Below are positions 6,300 through 14,393 of a stretch of DNA of 42,750 nucleotides, piece after piece. The translations under genes and the position numbers were made by a program. The first letter of the stretch is position 1, and every line of letters begins with the position of its first letter. The stretch comes from an uncultured Ruminococcus sp. (GTDB taxonomy: Bacteria; Bacillota; Clostridia; Oscillospirales; Acutalibacteraceae). Location of the stretch: assembly GCA_902774325.1 (NCBI GenBank), contig CACYIC010000009.1:1-42750 (forward strand). The letters are read 5' to 3'. A model generated the notes under the pieces. That model ran no database searches. It saw only the letters and a list, made by a program, of their open reading frames with translations, and was not told the origin of the DNA.

Positions 6300-6348
6300 T
6301 CACAGCTTCGGCTGATCGAAATAATAGATTGAAAGGACGATGTTTTAT

Positions 6349-6771
6349 ATGAAAACAGCAATTGTATTTTGGAGCGGCACAGGAAACACCGAGGCTATGG
6401 CGCAGGCTGTAGCGGATGGCGCTAAAGCCGAGGGAGCGCAGGTCGATGTACTGACCTGCGATATGTTCAACGAAACTATGATAGACGATTACGACGCTAT
6501 CGCCTTTGGTTGTCCCTCGATGGGAGCCGAACAGCTCGAGGAGGATGAATTTGAGCCGATGTTCAGCGCCTGCGCGCCTAAGCTTGGCGGAAAGAAGATC
6601 GCGCTGTTCGGTTCCTACGGTTGGGGCGACGGAGAATGGATGCGCAACTGGCAGGACGAGTGCGAAAGCGTCGGCGCGGTATTGACCGCCGAGCCCGTGA
6701 TCTGCAATGACGCTCCCGACGACGAAGCGGTAGCCGCGTGTGAAGCGCTCGGCAGATCGCTGGTAAATTAG
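6349..6771 (+). CDS. Short-chain flavodoxin
   Basis: A 140-residue FMN-binding electron carrier. The phosphate-binding loop is SGTGNTE near the N-terminus (MKTAIVFWSGTGNTEAMAQA), with the typical acidic YDAIAFGCPSMGAE and FGSYGWGDGEWM loops that flank the flavin ring. I choose the ATG at 6349 because flavodoxins begin MKxxIVFWSGTGNTE and because AAAGGA is 11 bases away; the ATG at 6340 is only 2 bases from it. It probably replaces ferredoxin as a low-potential carrier when iron is short. It shares the operator-controlled promoter with the DUF3793 gene. A small UUCG-loop hairpin lies between the two genes (about 6299-6319). A strong terminator follows. Confidence 0.93.
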   Translation: MKTAIVFWSGTGNTEAMAQAVADGAKAEGAQVDVLTCDMFNETMIDDYDAIAFGCPSMGAEQLEEDEFEPMFSACAPKLGGKKIALFGSYGWGDGEWMRNWQDECESVGAVLTAEPVICNDAPDDEAVAACEALGRSLVN

Positions 6772-6801
6772 TTTTCATTTTTCACCATTGTTATTGCATA
6801 G

Positions 6802-6840
6802 AAAAACGCGGTCGTCGTTATCCGATGACCGCGTTTTTCG
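6802..6840. terminator. Bidirectional terminator after flavodoxin
   Basis: AAAAACGCGGTC (6802-6813) is the exact reverse complement of GACCGCGTTTTT (6827-6838), so both strands have a GC stem followed by a T-run. It separates the flavodoxin operon from the ABC transporter pair, whose first ribosome site starts about 17 bases further on; no separate promoter fits in between. Confidence 0.85.
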
Positions 6841-6869
6841 CAAATCCCTCATTGAAAGGATGATAAGAC

Positions 6870-8669
6870 TTGAAAAAACAAAAACAATCCTCACCGCTCT
6901 CACGGCTGATAGGCTACGCAGGGAAGTACAAGGGACTGCTGTTCTCGGGACTCTTTCTTTCAGCTGTGGCAATGATCCTCGGAATGGCTCCCTATGTCTG
7001 TATCTGGCTGGTCATTAAGGATTTGATCGCCGCAGCTCCCAATTGGACGCAGGCGACTCAGATCGGCAAATACGGCTGGCTGGCGTTTGCATTCGCGGTC
7101 GGCGGCATCCTGGTGTATTTCGCCGCGTTGATGTGTACTCATTTGGCGGCGTTCCGCACCGCGTCAAATATTCGCAAACAGGGCGTGGCTCACTTGATGA
7201 AAACGCCGCTCGGCTTTTTTGACAACAACGCTTCCGGATTACTGCGAAACCGTCTTGACGGCGCGGCGTCCGAAACCGAGACGCTGCTTGCGCACAACCT
7301 CGCCGATATCGTCGGCACGGCGGCGATGTTTATCGCAATGCTGGTGCTGATGTTCGTATTCGACTGGCGCATGGGCGCGGCTTGCGTTCTGGCGGCGATA
7401 ATTTCCGTTATCGCTATGTTCTCAATGATGGGTGGTAAGAACGCTAAGTTAATGATGGAGTACCAGACTGCGCAGGACGTGATGAGCAAGGCGGGAACCG
7501 AGTATGTGCGCGGTATTCCCGTAGTCAAGGTGTTTCAGCAGACGGTCTATTCCTTCAAGGCGTTCAAGCAGGCGATCGAGGATTACAGCGCAAAAGCCGA
7601 AAGATATACCGACGGCGTATGCCGCGTGCCGCAGTCGGTCAACCTGACCTTTACCGAGGGAGCGTTCGTGTTCCTTATCCCCGTCGCGCTGTTCTTAGCG
7701 CCGTCGGCTCTCAGCTCCGGCGACTTTGCGGGATTTATTACCAACTTTGCATTTTACGCCGTATTCTCGGCGATCATCTCGACCGCGCTGGCTCGTATCA
7801 TGTTTGCCGCAAGCGGCACAATGCTCGCCAACACCGCGCTCAACCGCATCGACACGGTGATGAACGCGCCTGTTTTGGAGATCGCAAAAAATCCGCAGAA
7901 GCCGAACGGCAACAAGGTCGAATTCAAAAACGTCAGCTTTACCTATGAGGGCGCGGAAGTCCCGGCGCTCAATAATATTTCATTCGTTGCGGATAGCGGT
8001 CAGACCATAGCGCTTGTCGGTCCGTCCGGAGGCGGCAAAACGACCGCCGCAAGCCTTATCCCTCGTTTTTGGGACACGACGGAGGGCAAGGTCGAGGTAG
8101 GCGGCGTTGACGTGAAGCAGATCGAACCTCACGTTTTGATGGACAATATCGCTTTTGTTTTCCAGAACAACCGCCTGTTCAAGACTTCGATTTTTGAGAA
8201 CGTCCTTGCTGCAAAGCCCGAAGCGACGCGCGAGGAGGCTTATAACGCGCTCCGAGCGGCTCAGTGCATGGATATCATCGAAAAGCTGCCCGACGGAATG
8301 AACACTGTTATCGGCAGCGAAGGAACCTATCTCAGCGGCGGAGAGCAGCAGCGTATCGCTTTGGCAAGGGCTATTTTAAAAGACGCGCCGATCATCGTGT
8401 TGGACGAGGCGACTGCCTTTGCCGATCCGGAAAACGAGGTGCTTATACAAAAAGCCTTTGCCAAGCTGACAAAGGGCAAGACGGTCATCATGATAGCCCA
8501 CCGGCTCTCAACGGTCGTCGGCGCGGATAAGATCATCGTACTGGACGGCGGCAGGCTCGTCGAGGAAGGCACGCACGAGGAATTAAAAAACAACGGAGGC
8601 TTGTACGCGCGTATGTGGGACGAGTACAACCAAGCCGCAAAATGGAAGATACAGAGTGAGGTGAAATAG
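6870..8669 (+). CDS. ABC transporter, fused permease-ATPase (first half of a pair)
   Basis: 599 residues with an N-terminal six-helix exporter-type membrane domain (about 20-310) and a C-terminal ATPase: Walker A GPSGGGKTT (about 383), Q loop FVFQNN, signature LSGGEQQR (about 488), Walker B IIVLDEATAF and H loop IAHRLS. All catalytic residues are present. The start is TTG at 6870, nine bases after AAAGGA; the nearby ATG at 6860 is in another frame. It is followed after 3 bases by a second half-transporter, so the two likely form a heterodimer. Type IV ABC proteins of this layout include drug exporters and the IrtAB/YbtPQ siderophore importers. Position beside an apparently metal-regulated operon makes the latter possible, but this is inference. 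Confidence 0.92.
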   Translation: MKKQKQSSPLSRLIGYAGKYKGLLFSGLFLSAVAMILGMAPYVCIWLVIKDLIAAAPNWTQATQIGKYGWLAFAFAVGGILVYFAALMCTHLAAFRTASNIRKQGVAHLMKTPLGFFDNNASGLLRNRLDGAASETETLLAHNLADIVGTAAMFIAMLVLMFVFDWRMGAACVLAAIISVIAMFSMMGGKNAKLMMEYQTAQDVMSKAGTEYVRGIPVVKVFQQTVYSFKAFKQAIEDYSAKAERYTDGVCRVPQSVNLTFTEGAFVFLIPVALFLAPSALSSGDFAGFITNFAFYAVFSAIISTALARIMFAASGTMLANTALNRIDTVMNAPVLEIAKNPQKPNGNKVEFKNVSFTYEGAEVPALNNISFVADSGQTIALVGPSGGGKTTAASLIPRFWDTTEGKVEVGGVDVKQIEPHVLMDNIAFVFQNNRLFKTSIFENVLAAKPEATREEAYNALRAAQCMDIIEKLPDGMNTVIGSEGTYLSGGEQQRIALARAILKDAPIIVLDEATAFADPENEVLIQKAFAKLTKGKTVIMIAHRLSTVVGADKIIVLDGGRLVEEGTHEELKNNGGLYARMWDEYNQAAKWKIQSEVK

Positions 8670-8672
8670 ACG

Positions 8673-10415
8673 ATGTTCGGAGAAAATTTCAAACGCAAAT
8701 ACGCCCTGACCGACAGAGGCGTACACAACACCAAAATGGGTATGCTGTGGACGGTCATCGTCAATCTGCTGATGATGCTCGGAATGGGGCTGTTGTACTT
8801 TATGATGCAGAGCTTCATCGGAACTCTTACGCAAAGCGAGCCGCTGCCTAACCCGTGGCTGTATATCGGCTTGACCGTGCTCTTTGTCATCCTCTCACTG
8901 TTCGTTCATATCGGGCAATACCGCGCCACCTACGGCTTGGTTTACAAAGAGATCAAGGATACGCGTATCGGCTTGGCGGAACGTCTGAGAAAGCTCCCGC
9001 TCGGTTACTTCGGCAAGCGCGACCTTGCCGACCTGACCGAGACGATCATGGGCGACGTCAACCGCCTGGAACACGTCTGGTCGCACTGCCTGGGTTATCT
9101 CTACGGCTCTTATATTTCCACCGCGGTGATCGCTGTTATGCTCGCGGTCTATGACTGGCGGCTGATGATCGCCTGCCTGTGGGGTGTTCCCGTTGCTTTC
9201 CTGCTGCTGTTCGGCAGCCGCAAGCTGGCGAAAAAACAGTCGGAGATATCCAAAAAAGCCGCAGTTACCGTCTCGGACGGCATACAGGAAACGCTCGAAA
9301 ACATCCGCGAGATCCGCGCCGCCAATCAGGAGAAACGATATCTTGACGGATTGAATCAAAAGATCGACGACCACGAAAAGACGCTGTTGAAGGGCGAGCT
9401 TTCAACGGGTATCTTCGTCAACGCTGCTTCGGTCATTATGCGCCTCGGCGTAGCGACAACTATCCTCACCGGCGCGGGCTTGATATTGTCGGGACAGATC
9501 AACTTTATGGTGTTCTTCCTCTTCCTGCTGGTGATCACGCGCGTTTACGCTCCGTTCGACCAGAGCCTTGCGCTGATCGCCGAGATGTTCATGTCTCAGG
9601 TTTCCGCTAACCGCCTGATGGAAATATACGACACGCCGACCGCAGATGGTTTGGATTCCTTCACGCCCAATGGTCACGATATCGTCTTTGAGAACGTCGG
9701 CTTTGCCTATGATAACGAACAGGTCTTGAAGGGAGTGAGCTTCACCGCCAAAGAGGGCGAGGTCACCGCGCTTGTCGGTCCGTCAGGCTCAGGCAAAAGC
9801 ACCTGCGCCCGCCTTTGTGCAAGGCTGTGGGATATCACCGAGGGCAGCATACGTGTCGGAGGCGTGGACATAAATACGATCGAGCCCGAAACTCTGCTGA
9901 CCGATTATTCGATGGTGTTTCAGGATGTGGTGCTGTTTGACGATACGGTTATGGAGAATATCCGTCTCGGCAAGCACGGCGCGACCGATGAGGAAGTAAG
10001 AGCAGCCGCCAAAGCAGCGAACTGCGACGAATTCGTCAATAAGCTTCCGCAGGGCTATGACACGCCGATAGGGGAGAACGGCGCGAAGCTGAGCGGCGGA
10101 GAACGTCAGCGAATTTCCATCGCCAGAGCCTTGCTTAAAAACGCGCCTATCGTCCTTTTAGATGAAGCGACCGCTTCGCTTGATGTGGAGAACGAAACAA
10201 AGGTGCAGGGCGCGCTCTCGACCCTCCTGCAAAACAAAACCGTCCTGGTTATCGCCCATCGCATGAGGACTGTTCAGGCGGCGAATCAGATCATTGTCTT
10301 AAAGGACGGCAAGGTGGCGGAATCCGGCAAGCCCGAAGATTTGATGAAACAAAACGGCGAATTCGCCGGGATGGTACGCCTCCAGCAGCAAAGCACCGAT
10401 TGGACGGTAGCGTGA
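8673..10415 (+). CDS. ABC transporter, fused permease-ATPase (second half of a pair)
   Basis: 580 residues, again an exporter-type membrane domain (about 25-310) followed by an ATPase: Walker A GPSGSGKST (about 369), signature LSGGERQR (about 474), Walker B IVLLDEATAS and H loop IAHRMR. Both half-transporters keep the catalytic glutamate, so neither site looks degenerate. The membrane part shows the RKLPLGYFGKRDLADL type elbow seen in many heterodimeric pairs. Start is 3 bases after the stop of the partner gene, so translation is likely coupled. A long stem terminator follows 138 bases after the stop. Substrate unknown. Confidence 0.92.
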   Translation: MFGENFKRKYALTDRGVHNTKMGMLWTVIVNLLMMLGMGLLYFMMQSFIGTLTQSEPLPNPWLYIGLTVLFVILSLFVHIGQYRATYGLVYKEIKDTRIGLAERLRKLPLGYFGKRDLADLTETIMGDVNRLEHVWSHCLGYLYGSYISTAVIAVMLAVYDWRLMIACLWGVPVAFLLLFGSRKLAKKQSEISKKAAVTVSDGIQETLENIREIRAANQEKRYLDGLNQKIDDHEKTLLKGELSTGIFVNAASVIMRLGVATTILTGAGLILSGQINFMVFFLFLLVITRVYAPFDQSLALIAEMFMSQVSANRLMEIYDTPTADGLDSFTPNGHDIVFENVGFAYDNEQVLKGVSFTAKEGEVTALVGPSGSGKSTCARLCARLWDITEGSIRVGGVDINTIEPETLLTDYSMVFQDVVLFDDTVMENIRLGKHGATDEEVRAAAKAANCDEFVNKLPQGYDTPIGENGAKLSGGERQRISIARALLKNAPIVLLDEATASLDVENETKVQGALSTLLQNKTVLVIAHRMRTVQAANQIIVLKDGKVAESGKPEDLMKQNGEFAGMVRLQQQSTDWTVA

Positions 10416-10730
10416 GGGGAAAGATATGAAATCTGATTGAAAACCGGATTTTATACTATGTCGGAGGAAATTGAAGAAGCCTTCAGCTTAGATAAAACCT
10501 ATAATGAGCAGTGTTCGACTATGATGTCGCCTGCTCCGCAATTGAAAAAAGAGGGGGTCGGCTCATTTCGCTTTTGAGCCGGCCCCTTGATTTATTATAC
10601 TTATGCTTATTTCCTCGGTGCAATATATTGATCAAATCAGTATTTGCATTATGATTTCCGGCACTCTTTTAGGCAAATTAAGAGCGCGGCTGTGAGATTT
10701 GCGGACGGGAGCGGGGGAGAGCGTGCGCTC
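10416..10730. other. Intergenic region between the ABC pair and tadA
   Basis: This 315-base stretch separates two operons that converge. Apart from the terminator at 10554-10590 I see no gene or site I can support. A 39-codon frame (10458-10577) runs into the terminator stem and is probably not a gene. Confidence 0.6.
10554..10590 (+). terminator. Terminator of the ABC transporter operon
   Basis: GGGGTCGGCTCA pairs with TGAGCCGGCCCC (one G-T pair) around a short loop, followed by TTGATTTATT. Strong GC stem with a moderate T-run. Confidence 0.8.
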
Positions 10731-11174
10731 CTACCTCAGCTTTTTGAAAAAATCCCTCAGTATTTCGGAGCAATCCTCCCGCAGTATTCCTCCCTCGCAG
10801 TCGGGCTTGAAGGCGTAGGGGAGAGCGAACAGATCGGTGATCGTGCCGCAGGAGCCGTTTTTCAGGTCATAGGCGCCGAAATAAACCTTTGGGATGTGCG
10901 CGTTGATTATCGCTCCGGCGCACATCGGACAGGGCTCGAGGGTGACGTAGAGCTCGCAGTTCCAGAGCCGCCAGCCGCCGAGCGTCCGGCAAGCCTTGTC
11001 GATAGCGTCGATCTCGGCGTGAAGCAGGGCGTTTTTTGCTTTTTCGCGGCGGTTGCGCCCGCGCGAGATTATTTCTCCGTTTTGCGTGATTATCGCTCCG
11101 ACCGGAACCTCGCCGTCCTCAAAAGCCTCGCGCGCCATGATCAGAGCCTCGCGCATATAATCTTCTTTAGTCAT
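10731..11174 (-). CDS. tadA: tRNA-specific adenosine deaminase
   Basis: 147 residues. TadA converts adenosine to inosine at the wobble position of tRNA-Arg(ACG). The zinc-dependent deaminase motifs are complete: HAE at residues 52-54 (zinc His52, proton-shuttling Glu54) and PCPMC at 81-85 with the two zinc cysteines Cys82 and Cys85. The N-terminal MREALIMAREAFEDGEVPVG is typical for the family, and the length fits. The start overlaps the stop of the upstream CPBP protease gene by 4 bases (ATGA), so the two are in one operon and translationally coupled, although their functions are unrelated. Confidence 0.95.
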   Translation of the reverse strand: MTKEDYMREALIMAREAFEDGEVPVGAIITQNGEIISRGRNRREKAKNALLHAEIDAIDKACRTLGGWRLWNCELYVTLEPCPMCAGAIINAHIPKVYFGAYDLKNGSCGTITDLFALPYAFKPDCEGGILREDCSEILRDFFKKLR

Positions 11175-12277
11175 GAAGTCAGTCCCGGGATGAAGTTGAG
11201 GATGATCTCGGCGAGAAATACCGAAATTGAGATCATTACGCCGGGGTTAATGAAGAACGCCTTGTATTTTTCCTTGAGCGTCAGCATTGAGGCAGGCGAA
11301 TCCTCGGGCATATCCTTGTCGGTGAGCTTGAAGATCTCCTTTTTCGTGGTCGCGAGATAGATGAACGAAACGACGGCGCCTGCTATAAACAGCAGCACGA
11401 CGGCGATGTAGATGATATTGAGAGAGTCGTCGTCCAGCGAGCCGTTTGAATTGAGCATATCAAGCGTAACTGCGTAAAAATTATTTAGGAAATGCAGAAT
11501 GACCGAGGGCAGGATGGAGTCGGTTATGACGTCGATATAAGCGAACATCAGACCCACCAAAAAGGCGAAGATCATCTGGGTGGAGTTTCCGTGCATCAAG
11601 CCGAACATTATCGAGCTTGTGACTATCGCGAAGCCGTTGCCGTATTTGCGCAGCGAGCCCATGAGGACGCCTCTGAAGCCGAATTCCTCGGCAAACGCGG
11701 GGACAATCGAGACCGCGACCGAATACAGGATTATCTCAAGGGTGTTTAGGTGATAGTCCGCTGTCATGCTGACCTGGTTTTTCAGTCCGAAGATCGAGAG
11801 GTTGGAGTCAAAGATATCGGCGGCGATATTACCGACCATCGCGACTCCCATACCCATCAGCACCAGAGGTACAAGAAGCCCCGGCTTCACAAAGGTTTTT
11901 GAGAAGCCGTCGCTCAGCTTGTGATCCGAAACGGCAAGAAAGATCGCGGCGGGCAGGATGACCGCGCCCGCGCTCATGAAAATATCGAGCAGATATTCTC
12001 CGGCGCTGTTTTGATAATCCTTGCCCGAAAGCGCAAAGACGACCATGCCGATCACGGCGAGGATCTGGAAAAGCGCGAAATAGCCGAGCGTGAAGAAGCC
12101 CAAGCCGTTCGAGCGCCTGCGAAGCTTTTTTGTCTGCTGTTTTTTGACGTCCTCGCGGGTGGGCTGAGGCGGATAATATCCGTTGGGAACAGGCGGATAC
12201 CAGGGCGCGGGATAGGCGTTGCGGCTGCTGTTGTTGTTGAGGTTGTAATTATAGTTGTACAAAGTGATCACTTCCAT
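11171..12277 (-). CDS. CPBP-family intramembrane glutamic protease
   Basis: A 368-residue polytopic membrane protein with the CPBP (CAAX protease / Abi) motifs: EEFGFRGVL (about 193-201, catalytic Glu pair), a second helix with FGLMHGN, and LHFLNNF. About eight hydrophobic segments are seen. The N-terminus before the first helix is Asn/Tyr/Pro-rich (YNYNYNLNNN, then PPVPNGYYPPQP) and ends in a basic KKLRRR stretch, so it probably stays in the cytoplasm. The ATG at 12277 has no ribosome site; a TTG at 12262, six bases after GGAAGTG, may be the real start and would drop five residues. Substrate is unknown; relatives process prenylated proteins or bacteriocin-related peptides. Operon with tadA. 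Confidence 0.88.
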   Translation of the reverse strand: MEVITLYNYNYNLNNNSSRNAYPAPWYPPVPNGYYPPQPTREDVKKQQTKKLRRRSNGLGFFTLGYFALFQILAVIGMVVFALSGKDYQNSAGEYLLDIFMSAGAVILPAAIFLAVSDHKLSDGFSKTFVKPGLLVPLVLMGMGVAMVGNIAADIFDSNLSIFGLKNQVSMTADYHLNTLEIILYSVAVSIVPAFAEEFGFRGVLMGSLRKYGNGFAIVTSSIMFGLMHGNSTQMIFAFLVGLMFAYIDVITDSILPSVILHFLNNFYAVTLDMLNSNGSLDDDSLNIIYIAVVLLFIAGAVVSFIYLATTKKEIFKLTDKDMPEDSPASMLTLKEKYKAFFINPGVMISISVFLAEIILNFIPGLTS

Positions 12278-12339
12278 TGGTTTTATTCTAACATATTAGT
12301 TGAGATATTTCAAGAAAAATCGAATACCGCTCTGTTATA

Positions 12340-12369
12340 TTGACAAAAAAGTGTGTCGTGTGGTATTAT
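12340..12369 (+). promoter_or_regulatory. Promoter of the surface-polymer operon
   Basis: TTGACA (12340-12345) and TATTAT (12364-12369) with an 18-base spacer. Transcription should start near 12376, leaving a leader of about 190 bases before the first gene. Confidence 0.7.
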
Positions 12370-12375
12370 ATCTAT

Positions 12376-12565
12376 GAGCGTAAACATCGTGAAAGAGCGT
12401 TGTTTATCCCTGTTTTCACGGAATTTGTCTGAGGCGGCGCCCCGCGGTCCGCGGCGCGCGTCTTGCCTTTAATTATTCCGCGGGAGTGCCCGAAAAATCT
12501 TACCGCGCAATCCGCAAACCTATATCATGCGGTATTGCCTTGACTATGAAAGGACGATCGTCAAA
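12376..12565 (+). promoter_or_regulatory. Long structured 5' leader of the surface-polymer operon
   Basis: A leader of about 190 bases with strong pairing potential: GTGAAA...TTTTCAC near its start, the self-complementary CCGCGGTCCGCGG, and CCCGCGG (12441-12447) able to pair with CCGCGGG (12478-12484). There is no T-run terminator, and I do not recognise a known riboswitch class. It could control translation or RNA stability. Confidence 0.4.
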
Positions 12566-13306
12566 ATGATCACAGCTATGCTTTTTGCGGGCGGAATCGG
12601 AGCGAGAATGAAATCCGTCGATTTGCCCAAGCAGTTTCTTGACGTCGGCGGCAAGCCGATAATCATCCATACAATGGAGCACTTTGCCAATCACCCGATG
12701 GTGGACGCCATCGTGGTTGCCTGCAAGGAGGACTGGATCGATTACCTCAAGGAGCTGATCGATAAATTCAACGTCAAAAAGGTCAGGAGCATCGTTCCGG
12801 GAGGAGCCAGCGGCTTTGACTCCATCCACAACGGAGTCGTCGCCACTGCGGAGTTCTCAAAGGATCCCGAGGACATCATCCTTATCTGCGACGGAGTTCG
12901 CCCAATGCTCTCGGAGGAACTGATAACAAACTGCATCAACGATACCCGAAAATACAAAACCGCCGTGCCCGTAACTCCCGCGATCGACTCGCTTCTTTAC
13001 AGCGAGGACGGAACAAGCTGCGGAAAGAGCTACCAGCGCAGTACGATGTACATCACCCAGGCTCCCCAGGGCTACACCATGGAGCGCATTTTGTGGGCGC
13101 ACGATCAGGCGTACAAGAGGGGGATCACAAATCCCGTTTCCTCCAGCGAGCTGTTCATCGAGCTGGGCGAGAAGGTACATATTTTTATCGGAGAACGCTT
13201 CAATATAAAGGTGACGACCCCCGAGGATCTCACCACCCTGCGTTCGCAGTTCTATTATGAGAATTACAAGAAGTTTGCCAGAGAGGAGCTTAAATATGGA
13301 ATATAA
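12566..13306 (+). CDS. IspD/TarI-family cytidylyltransferase
   Basis: 246 residues. The start at 12566 (MITAMLFAGGIGARM) is chosen because the nucleotide-binding loop LFAGGIGARM must be near the N-terminus; AAAGGA lies 11 bases upstream. The protein has the family's LPKQFLDVGGKPIIIHTMEH, CDGVRPM and TQAPQGYTMERI segments. The family couples CTP to a sugar alcohol or polyol phosphate: IspD makes CDP-methylerythritol, TarI makes CDP-ribitol. Because the following genes are for a surface polymer (LicD, CDP-glycerol-type transferase), a TarI-like role making a CDP-activated polyol or sugar is more likely than isoprenoid synthesis. No TarJ-type alcohol dehydrogenase is next to it; an epimerase/dehydratase is. 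It overlaps the next gene by 11 bases. Confidence 0.85.
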   Translation: MITAMLFAGGIGARMKSVDLPKQFLDVGGKPIIIHTMEHFANHPMVDAIVVACKEDWIDYLKELIDKFNVKKVRSIVPGGASGFDSIHNGVVATAEFSKDPEDIILICDGVRPMLSEELITNCINDTRKYKTAVPVTPAIDSLLYSEDGTSCGKSYQRSTMYITQAPQGYTMERILWAHDQAYKRGITNPVSSSELFIELGEKVHIFIGERFNIKVTTPEDLTTLRSQFYYENYKKFAREELKYGI

Positions 13307-14375
13307 GGTCAAGGATTGCGTAAAAAGCACTATCTATGATAATCTCAAGGAGATCGCGACCTCGAATATATCTTGGGAAAAGCTCAGGAACAAGACCCTT
13401 CTGCTCACCGGAGCGGGCGGCTTCATCGGCTACTATATGACCCTGGGGATCCTTCTGAGAAACGATCTTTTCGGCGACAATATCAAAATGATCGCCCTCG
13501 AGAGAAACGGCGACGTTATCCGCTCCCGCTTCGGAAAGCTCTGCGAGCGCGACGATATCGAGCTTGTTATCCAAAATGTTGACGAGCCCATCAAGGCGAG
13601 CCGCGCCGATTTTGTCATCCACGCCGCGAGCCAGGCGAGCAATATCGAATTTGAAAACGACCCTGTCGGCACGATCAACGCTAACCTCATGGGAACCGCG
13701 AACGTGCTCGATTACGCCAAGGAGTGCGGCAGCGAGGCTTCGCTTATCATTTCAAGCCTCAAGGTGTACGGACAGGTGTTCAACGGCAAGGGCTACGTCA
13801 CCGAGGAGGATAACGGATATATCGACTTCACCTCCTATAAAAACTGCTACGCCATGGGCAAGCGCGCCTCCGAGACTCTTGCCGCGAGCTACGCCAAGGA
13901 ATTCGGAATGAGCATCAAGATCGCCCGTCCGAGCTATATCTACGGAGCCTCGAGCCTTACCGACGACCGCGTATGGGCGCAGTTCATCGCGAATATCGTA
14001 AAGAAGGAGAGCATCCTGCTCAAGAGCAACGGCGCGACCAACCGCTCCTTCTGCTACGTTACCGACACCGTGACCGCCATGCTTTATATCCTGCTCGACG
14101 GCGCCGACGTAACGCCCTACAATATCGCTTACGATAAATCAAACACCACAATCCGAGGCTTCGCAAAGACCGCCTGCGAGGTGTTCCCCGAGAGGAATAT
14201 GACCCTTTCGTTCGCGAACCCCGAGGACGAGAAGGAGCCGCAGGTCGATACCTCTCCGCTGGCTCAAACCCCCGAGATACTCGACAGCAGCAGACTCAGA
14301 GCTATCGGCTGGGAGCCGAAGGTCGATCTCAAAGAGGGCATCAGACGTGCGGTCGCGATCCTGGAGGAAAACTGA
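13296..14375 (+). CDS. NAD-dependent epimerase/dehydratase (extended SDR)
   Basis: 359 residues from the ATG at 13296, which follows GAGGAG. An extended short-chain dehydrogenase: the NAD-binding loop TGAGGFIG (38-45), an HAASQAS segment, a catalytic Ser in ISSLKVYG (about 153), and the Tyr-Lys pair in YAMGK (Tyr185, Lys189). The substrate-binding part has RPSYIYG and RSFCYVTD, usual for nucleotide-sugar epimerases and dehydratases. It probably modifies the nucleotide-linked sugar or polyol made by the preceding cytidylyltransferase. The N-terminal ~35 residues are longer than in most relatives, resembling UDP-glucuronate-decarboxylase-like enzymes. All catalytic residues are present. Confidence 0.9.
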   Translation: MEYKVKDCVKSTIYDNLKEIATSNISWEKLRNKTLLLTGAGGFIGYYMTLGILLRNDLFGDNIKMIALERNGDVIRSRFGKLCERDDIELVIQNVDEPIKASRADFVIHAASQASNIEFENDPVGTINANLMGTANVLDYAKECGSEASLIISSLKVYGQVFNGKGYVTEEDNGYIDFTSYKNCYAMGKRASETLAASYAKEFGMSIKIARPSYIYGASSLTDDRVWAQFIANIVKKESILLKSNGATNRSFCYVTDTVTAMLYILLDGADVTPYNIAYDKSNTTIRGFAKTACEVFPERNMTLSFANPEDEKEPQVDTSPLAQTPEILDSSRLRAIGWEPKVDLKEGIRRAVAILEEN

Positions 14376-14393
14376 TAAATTCGGAGTGCGGGC

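Noticed and set aside
6283-6300. Possible third GTTAGC operator at the end of the DUF3793 gene
   Set aside because: GTTAGC is followed by GGTA and GCAAGT, so the second arm does not match; it also lies in coding sequence.
10458-10577. 39-codon frame after the ABC transporter pair
   Set aside because: It extends through the terminator stem and has no recognisable family or conserved feature.
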